From Trissonchulus latispiculum (lineage: Eukaryota; Nematoda; Enoplea; Enoplida; Ironidae), in NCBI GenBank assembly GCA_030248195.1, contig JASAND010015835.1:1-64000 (forward strand): a stretch of 64,000 nucleotides of DNA, given 5' to 3'. The notes under the pieces are model-generated. The model saw nothing but the letters and a program-made list of their open reading frames with translations, had not been told where the DNA came from and did no database searches. This document shows, in pieces, positions 52,601-61,600 of the stretch; the first letter of the stretch is position 1, and every line of letters begins with the position of its first letter. The position numbers and the translations under genes are program-made.

Positions 52601-55600
52601 AGCTATCCATTTTTAACTGGTCCGAAGGAGTACCAATACGGTAGGAAGGTAAAAGAGTCTGTGTTCTTATGTAATGATTAATGAGAGCCTGCCCTTCTTT
52701 CACAAATGTTTTAACATTACAATTGTTACTGTTGGCTTCGGGATGTGAATCCACAAATTTGCTCCTATAATCCCATAATCCGTTACGTGTTTGTGTTTAT
52801 CCACAATGTGATAATTCATGGTCATAAAATTAGGTAGATTCAAAAATTCAAATAAAACTGCAGTCGCAGTAAAATTTGGAATACTGCTCACTGTTTGCAA
52901 CTTTATTTTCATTCAATAGTCCAAACATAACTTTTGTGGTTCTTTTATCGTCAAACGTCGCACAATTTAAATAAACGAATATATACAAGCAAATTCTCAA
53001 CTTTTAACAAAATTCAGGCCTAGCTGTTCGTTTTTTTGGGTAAACTGTGTTTGCTTGTGTGTATGAGTGACGATGCTTACTTGTGAATTGAGACAGGCTT
53101 CCTTGATAAGATTGACACTGTCTTCGGTCTGTTTCACACTGTCTCTTGATCTGGCCTTACTGATGCTGATCTGAATGTAGTCTTCCGTGCACTGGATTTG
53201 TGGCAAACTTCCAGCCGTCGAGCACGGAGAGCCCGAGCCCTTTCCGATGGATTTGTATGAGCCGTAGGAACGATCCGGACTGGGTTGGATCATGTTTTGA
53301 GACATCATTCCGTTAAATTCTGTGACGGAATTCTTCTTTTTCTTGGAAGATATACATCCCATGCTGAATTCGCCAGTATTTAGGATGAAGAATGGGCTGG
53401 GAAATGTATAGTGGAAAATAAGTTAATTCATGTTTCGTTATAGGTTACCTAAAAGCTACTAGAGCACATATATATTAATGCATGTATTTATTTTTAATGC
53501 TGTTGCAATTAATCAGCACAGTGTCGCTTTTAATTTATATCTCTAGAAGATTAAGTTTACATCTCTTGGAATTCGTCAAAACAAGCATTGGTCGCTATCG
53601 TCTGCTCCTCAATCTAACATATTAGAATCAAGTTAAGGAAATATATCTCTTAATCGTCTAACTAGCAATATGAGGATTCAACTTGTAGCAAAACGTAGTT
53701 GTATGTATTAGCACTATTATTATCGTGAACTGGTAATGTATATACACTGACTGTATTAACATGTGCTCTCAGAAAAATGTAGATATAGTTTACTGTGCCT
53801 TTTGAAAGCATTATTCAGTCACTGATTAAAGACTGTCCTAAAAGGCATCAAATGGGTTGTTTTATGGCGAAACCTGATCGGAGCAAATGTCGGTTGAATT
53901 GAAATACTTTGTCAACACAATCAAAGAAATAAAGGACTCAGTTGCACGGCCTACGCATGTAATCTAGCAACTACTTAACAAATCTGAATTTCTCTATCAG
54001 CTGATCTTGGTTGGGTGTGTATATACGGAATACGTAATATTTGTAATATTTGAAAAAGTGTTTGGAGACGAAAGTAAGAATGTTAGCACTTTAGTGCTGG
54101 ACGCGGGCCGAAATTTGGTCCCCCTTCGGAGCCCCGCCAACGAAATTTGGCCAGCAACGGCTCGCATCAAATTTAGCAAACACCACAGCATTAAGTTTAG
54201 GTATTTGCTACTTCTATAAATTAATCTCCGATTTTCAATTGAAAACTTTTATATACGTATTAAGCACGATTATCTATTCCAAAAACAATCTTAGCTTATA
54301 TACAGTTTTAGAAGTTTCTGTAAAAGATTTCAACTGTTTCTCAGCGGATTTCCCACTGTTGGGATTTTTATGAAGATTTCCAGCCAGCTGGGAGCTGTCA
54401 ACGGTAGGCTCAGTCTGCATGGTGTTTTCCATCCATTCCGATAGTGGTCCACTAACTTTTTGAGCAGTACCCCATGGGGATTTCAGAGGGGAATTCGTGG
54501 TCAAAAATCCCCCGTGTCTAAATTTAAGTTGCTGTGCCAGTTAGAATAAGAACCAAATGCCTGGCATAGTATCCTAATTTTTTCACAGTTGTAAAATATT
54601 CATATATTTCTTCTTGTTTGTTATATGTAACAAACTTTAATCCCTTGCAAAAATTTGGGGTCTTATCTCGATTGGACCCCCACCACTCAAAATCCTTAAA
54701 ACTTGACCAAATTAACTTAAATTTGGTATGGGTATGTTTTCGATTGCGCTGAGTTCAAATGTCGCAAAATTTTTCGATTTCGCGAAATTCGATGTTTTTC
54801 ATTTTCTAAGGGAAAAGAGAAACCGAAAAATATTTTGTCTTCGATTTTGCTGAAAAGGTGTATATAGGGGCTTTTGGGTTCGTAGAACACGAATGTGAAG
54901 TCAGTTTTCGATTCAGCTTTTCGTTAGCTCAGTGTGAGCTTACATCTTAAGCTTAAATCTTTAGATTTAAATCCCCCCTTAGAAATCGAAAAAATCGAAT
55001 TTCGCGAAATCGAAAAATTTTGCGATATTTGAACTCAGCGTAGTCGAAAACAGACCCATAACAAATTTGAGCTCATTTGGTCAAGTTTTAAGGATTTTCA
55101 GTGGTGGGGGCGGGTAGAGATAAGACCCAAAAAAGAAAGAATTTATATACGTATATTCTTTTGGCCGTGTAAAAAGAAAATGTAAAATGAAAGAGCCCAA
55201 AACCAAACGGGTCAATTTGGATATTTATAAGTGAGTAGAGGTGCTAATTTACTTTGCGTAGGCACTTACCTATTTTTGCAAGAACAAACTGGTGCCTTCG
55301 CATCAATTTGTATGTGCTAATAGCACGTGAGGCCCGTGTGAGTATCACCACCACCAATGTGGTTTAAGTCTAAGGGCGGCTCCCTGGCTACCTCCAAACA
55401 TGGACCACAATATATACCAATCAAACTACCTCAAGAACCTGCAATTTCATCATTCCCAGGCATCGTAAACGACTTCATCTCTTTAAGGCGGTTAGGTCGC
55501 GGTACGGTCGCCAAATGTGAAAGGTTGAAATCAGGATTGAAAGAATTGAAGAAAAGTGTCCTGGGCGGGGATCGAAGCACCAAGCTTTCGATCTTCAGTA

Positions 55601-58600
55601 GAATGCTCTACCACTAATCCACACCCTCGGACATTGAGATTAGTTTAGTGCACTGACTTCAAACTTTAGCAGTTCACGTGAAACACTGATATTTCACACC
55701 GTTGAAGGGTGTGTACTGTGGACAGTATTTGTCTTCGGTCAGACATCCCACACGGACTTTCATCAAGCTGGTGTTTGCGCCAGTATATAACGGGATCCAC
55801 GGAGTGAATTATTAAAATGGTTATGATTAAAATGAAACGTTTAAATAAGTTTGACTTTCAAATAAAATTTTAAGTACAAAGTTGTTCACTTACCGTGGTT
55901 CATGGTCTTTATTTCAGTGTGCATATACTGAAGTAGCTCGTTTTACAGCAAACCATTATTTTGCAAGTGTGCACATACCTAATAATAACCCATGTCAGCA
56001 TGTCTCATTAATTAAGATAAGTGTTTTTAAACTGCTCTATAAAAAGCGGTATATAGTTAGTAATTCTTCCGTGTAAACATTTTTGTGGTACTCTGTAAGC
56101 CCATTTCATTTACCTGAACGAAACTAGCTGAGTTGTTAGAGTTACTCTTGAGAGAGAGAGATGTGGAAAATAATATACAGAAGGATAACTGTTAGGTTTC
56201 GGTGCTGGTCTCTTGGTAAGATCTAAATTATTGGAATTAAAATCAAATGAAGTGGAGAAAGAGAGAGAGTGAGACCTGAGTTCATAACAGAGCTCTCCTA
56301 TCCACGGACACATACGCAGAGATAAAGTCATGCATTGAAAACAGAAGCCCTATATATATGAGATGTAATGAAAATTGAAGAACTGAAAATAGGAGAAAAT
56401 TATGAAAACAATTTGAAGGTGTCGGCGTTTTCCTGTGGCTTTGCCAATAGTTGCATAGCTGGTATATATGTCGTAGTAATTTCTGTATTCAGTAAATACT
56501 GTATTTACTGGACGATTTCAGTAAATACGGTATTTGCTAGTAAGAATGGTATTTTCTTTAAACTCCCTATCTTTACACGTAAATACCATTTTTACTGAAA
56601 CTCTTCCAGTAAATACTGTATTTTCTAGTAAATTCTGTATTTTGTCTTAAACGCCTTTGCCTTTGTGTGTGGCTAGGGGTTCAAAGGGCATGCCGATGTC
56701 TGTATGTAAAGCCAGAAGATAAGGTCATACATTATCACTATATATGTGCAAAGGGGGTGCATGAAGGTAAACTCCAGACGTTAGAAATATTATGTAGTTT
56801 ACAAAATTAAGAAATTGTTTGAATTTTAACACAGTTTTTAAAATCAAAATTTATATTTTATACAGAATTTAAGATATACTATAGGTTTACTTAAAGTTTT
56901 AAACTGCTATATTTTTAAATTACGAAAAGTAAGTAAAATTAAAATCAAAGCAACGAATTAATTTTAAATTAATCGTAATTCATAATGATTATATAACACA
57001 TACATGTCTGCCTTGATTTTAAAAACTGTGTTAAAATTAAAACAATTGCTTAGTTTCGTAAACTAATATTTTTAACGTCTGGAGTTTATCTTCACGCACC
57101 CCCTTTGCACATATTGTGATAATGTATGACCTATCTTTTGACTTTAAATATGACGTCGGCATGCCCTTTGAATCCCTAGACCTATCTTTGACCTATCTTT
57201 ACACAAAGACAAAGGCGTTTAAGACAAAATACAGAATTTACTAGAAAATACAGTATATATTTACTGGGCGAGTTTCAGTAAAAATGGTATTTACGTGTAA
57301 ACATAGGGAGTTTAAAGAAAATACCATTCTTACTAGTAAATACCGTATTTACTGAAATCGGCCAGTAAATACAGTATTTACTGAATACAGAAATTACTAC
57401 GACATATACGTACGAAGGGTTCAGTTAAAGCAGTCGTCAACTTATAGCGTGAAATTTAAGTTGGAAATATTAGAAAGTTTTAAATGAGAATTCTAACATT
57501 TATTTATGTATATTATTATATGAGACGAAGCATGTCACAAAACTAGACTCACGTAATAAGAGAAACAAAGGAAGAAAGGGCAGATAAAAGCCAGAAATGA
57601 TTTCGCCTGCAGTGTCTTTTGTTGAGATTTAATATTAATTAGAAATTAAAATAGTATTAAATGGCCCAAACGTGTAATATAGTATATTATTTTGAAGGAA
57701 GCCAAAACCAGAAAGCTGAGTTTGTGATGGCATGCGTGTTTTAAAGATTTCTATAATTATATAATTAACTTAATATAGATTTCTTGCAGATTTTCAAAAT
57801 TTAAAATAGTATAAGGTAATAGGCATATATATTACTCAAATTTAATATATAAGTCATAAACTGCATAGTGCCAACCATGCTTTACCTGTCTCAATCTTTT
57901 TATAAATATTGAAAACAATATTGTTGAGCTAATCCTATCTAGAATTCTCATCTATGCATGAGGTTTCTACTTAAATTAGGGCGCTAAGGTGGAAAGGGAA
58001 AAAACGGTGAGCAAAGGTTAGATTTGTATCTCTTCCGCTATTTGGCCAAGGAGATTGCTCTGGCAATAAAAGTAGCTCACAAGAGTGAAAAGTGAGGACA
58101 GAGTTAGAGGGAAAAGGGGGGATAGCGAAAACGGAGTGACTGTTCTAACCCTGAATAAGAGTATACGCATATATATAGATGTGCGCACGTTTCTATTAAA
58201 TAAAACTAATGTTATCTACTTTGTGTAAACCTTCTTTTTCTACCTTGATGAAATTCCCCGTTAATAGAAAAAAGGAAGAAGACAAGGAATCGTTTGGGTT
58301 AGAACGACGAAACAGTCAGAGATTAAAGTGAGACATTAGTTTTCCTTTTTTCTCTCTTTTGATCGAAAGTGTCAGGACAGCACCAGATGAGTTTGTTTCG
58401 CACACAACCTTTTTCCATTTATTAATAATGAGAATAGGAACTTGGGAATTGAGTAAGGTTCAAGATTTGGTCAGATCTAGACCTTACTTTTTTGTCCAAA
58501 GCTATAAAGATATAGGGTGGTCGGATTTGCTTCCTGTGTGGGTACCACTGGATGAAAATTAGAACCTAGAATTTCAGGGTCATCAGGGAGCAGTTTTTAG

Positions 58601-61600
58601 TTATTCTTTGAAGGAAATGGCATTCTGACATCGGCGCTTGTTAATTAGTTGGACTTCTTAATTAGCCCGACGTCTATTCTAAAAAACTGCAATAATGTCT
58701 TCTATTTGCGTTTTTATATAGCCAGCCTTGGCCTTTCGTGCAGATAATTTTTTGTTATAATTAGGACCATTGGGTAAAAAACCTGTATACACTATGCAGA
58801 AGCTGTGAACGTCAGCTTCGTGAACCTATAAATTTATCACTGAAATTTATAGATGAAAATGTAGAGCATTCGCCATATAGCAAAGTTTAATGCTCGTTGT
58901 GCTTATATGCGTGTATCTAGTTTTGTTTAGTTTTAAAAGAATTTTTAATTGGAATTTTATTTACTATTACAGGCTGCCCTTTAGAAAGTTGGTAAGAAAG
59001 TATGGCTGTGAATTGTGTTTTACGCCGATGATTATATCGTCCAGTTTCGTTCAGTCCGAGAAGGCAAGAAATGCTGAATTCACTACTGATTCTGGTGTGA
59101 ATCTATTGGTGTTAATTTTTCTAATTTTTAATTTTTAATTTAGTGCTATAACGAATGAAATTCTAATATGCAAGTGATTTTTCGGTATAGGAGTCTGCAC
59201 ATTTTTGATGCTTTAGTTCTTGTACTGTTTCAGACGACTATCCTCTGATTGTTCAGTTTGCTGCCAACAATGGAGTAGATTTCGCCAATGCTGTCGAGCT
59301 TGTTTCAAAGTGAGCAGCTGCAAATATAGTTCCCGAAGCAAGCTTGCATTGATAAGAGACTTTGAACGGAGTCACTTTCGATTTCACAATTTTTCGCGCA
59401 CCATTAATTTACGGACACGACAAGCAAAACTGCAAGGGGTTGTGAAACCCGAGTGTTTCGGAAAGCTTAGCACTCGAATTCTTTTGTGGTACTCGGGCTC
59501 CGCTTCCCTCCGCCCTCGTACCACAAAAAATTCTCGTGCAAGCTTTCACGAAACACTCGGGTTTGTAATGCACTCGCTTCGCTCCTGCATCACAACCCCT
59601 CGCAGTTTCGCTTAGCTTGCCTGTAAATCAGCTAGTGCACTCTGTGTTGTGCAACAACCTATACTTGTTGAATGCATCGTGTCCACGTTATACGTTTTTG
59701 AAGGAGAATGGTGACGCATCAAATACCTAAAAATAAAAATTTCTAGAATAAGCACAGTATTGTAGTTGCTATTTCTTTTTAGGTATTCCGATGGAGCTGA
59801 TCTTAACTGCGGCTGTCCACAAAGTTATGCTTGCTAATATCTGTTTTTTAAATGTTGTGTAATTTTTTAATTTTTTACTTTATTATCTATTGAATGTAAA
59901 TGTGGATAGCAACACTGCGGGTTATATCTTTCTACAAAGCCTTTAGTTAACTGCTTTATTGTGTATATGGTGTATCACTTCTTATTGTGTATATATACTT
60001 AAGAATAAATGCCGTTAAGGAATGCTTTTGGAAGAACCAAATTATCTTGAAAGTTTGTTAAAGTTTAATTGTTATTCTGAGAAAGCATTTTATTTAAAAC
60101 CACTAAAATGCATTTGTGTCATTTGTTTGACGAGGAACGGTATCCCTTGGTTCTTCCTTTGAATTCTGCTGTTTGAACACAGCGTTGTCTAAAACATACC
60201 CGTACTAAATTTTAGCTCAACTGGTCAAGTTTAAAGAGCTCGAGGGATGTGAGGTAATCGAGACAAGATCCTACTTTTTCAGATGGGCAATGAATGAAGG
60301 ATATGGATCTCATCTGATCACAAAGCCTGAATTAATTGCTGATATTGTGAAGCAGACTCGAAACCGAATCCCTCAGATCGATTACTCGATTTCTGTTAAA
60401 ATTAGAATCTTAGAGGATCCAAGGTGCGCAGGATTACAACTTATGTACTTGTTGCCGTAAGTCTAATTAATTGTATGAACTATAGTTTAGCAAACTTAAA
60501 CTGGACCAAAAGAGTGAATTTTGTAGAGAGTTTATTATCCAAGCTAAGTATGACAATGTATATATTTTCTGAAAGCTCAGAAATCAGAGATTTCAAAAAT
60601 TTTAAAAAATTTTCAAATTTTCAAATTTCAAATTTTATAAATTTTGAAAACTGTAGGAAAAGAAAAAATAAACGAAAAGTAGTCGAGTTTGGTATCAAAT
60701 GAAAGGTCTTGTTCAGGAGAACGCGAATATGTATCAATTAAGCGGGTTTGGGACGGCACGTGGTTCCAGCGGGCCCATATCCCGAAAAATAAAAGTTGCT
60801 CCGATCGCTACAAACTTGGGCTCATTTGAAAGCTCTCATCCCGCTGAGTAAAAGTTATAATTGGGTCATCGCTCAAAAATGCTGTCTGTGAAAGTTATCC
60901 CTCTTTAAACCCCAAAAATGGGCTGTTTGGGCAGTTTTGGAGGTTTAACCAGGCTACAAAGGGTGAGCTGAATCAAGTCACGCCAGTGCGCTACATTTTG
61001 CGTCTCATCATTATACATAACTACGTGAAAATTGCAGCTTTGGATCTTCATGCATGCGTAAGATAAGCTAATTTAAACAAACTTCAAAGAAGCCGCCGTG
61101 TCGGTTCCTTTGAAGTTCGTTTAAATTAGCTTATCTTACGCATGCGTACAGATCAAAAGCTGCAATTTTCACGTAGTTGTGTATAATGATGAGACGCAAA
61201 ACGTAGTACAGCCGTTTGACTTGATTCAGCTCACAGCTTTTGCTAGCCTGGATTAAACCCTCCAAAAGTGCCCAAACAGCCCATTTTTGGGGTTTAAAGA
61301 TGGATAACTTTCACAGACAGCATTTTTGAGCGATGGCCCAATTATAACTTTTACTCAGCGGGATGAGAGCTTTCAAATGAGCCCAAGTTTGTAGCGATCA
61401 GAGCAACTTTTATTTTTCGAGATATGGGCCCGCTGGAACCACGTGCCGCCCCAAATCCGCATAATTGATACATATTCGCATTCTCCTGAACAAGACCTTT
61501 CATTTGATACCAAACTCGACTACTTTTCGCTTATTTTTTTCTTTTCCTACAGTTTTCAAAATTTATGAAATTTGAAATTTGAAAATTTGAAATTTTTTTA

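Noticed and set aside
55540..55625. tRNA-Phe gene on the minus strand
   Set aside because: Anticodon-arm similarity (GAA) is clear, but the T stem and acceptor stem do not pair.
58359..58562. Open frame MIESVRTAPDEFVSHTTFFH and following
   Set aside because: No flanking splice signals that join DUS4L-like exons in frame and no recognised similarity; DUS4L-like exon 1 at 49530 already supplies the expected N-terminal motif.
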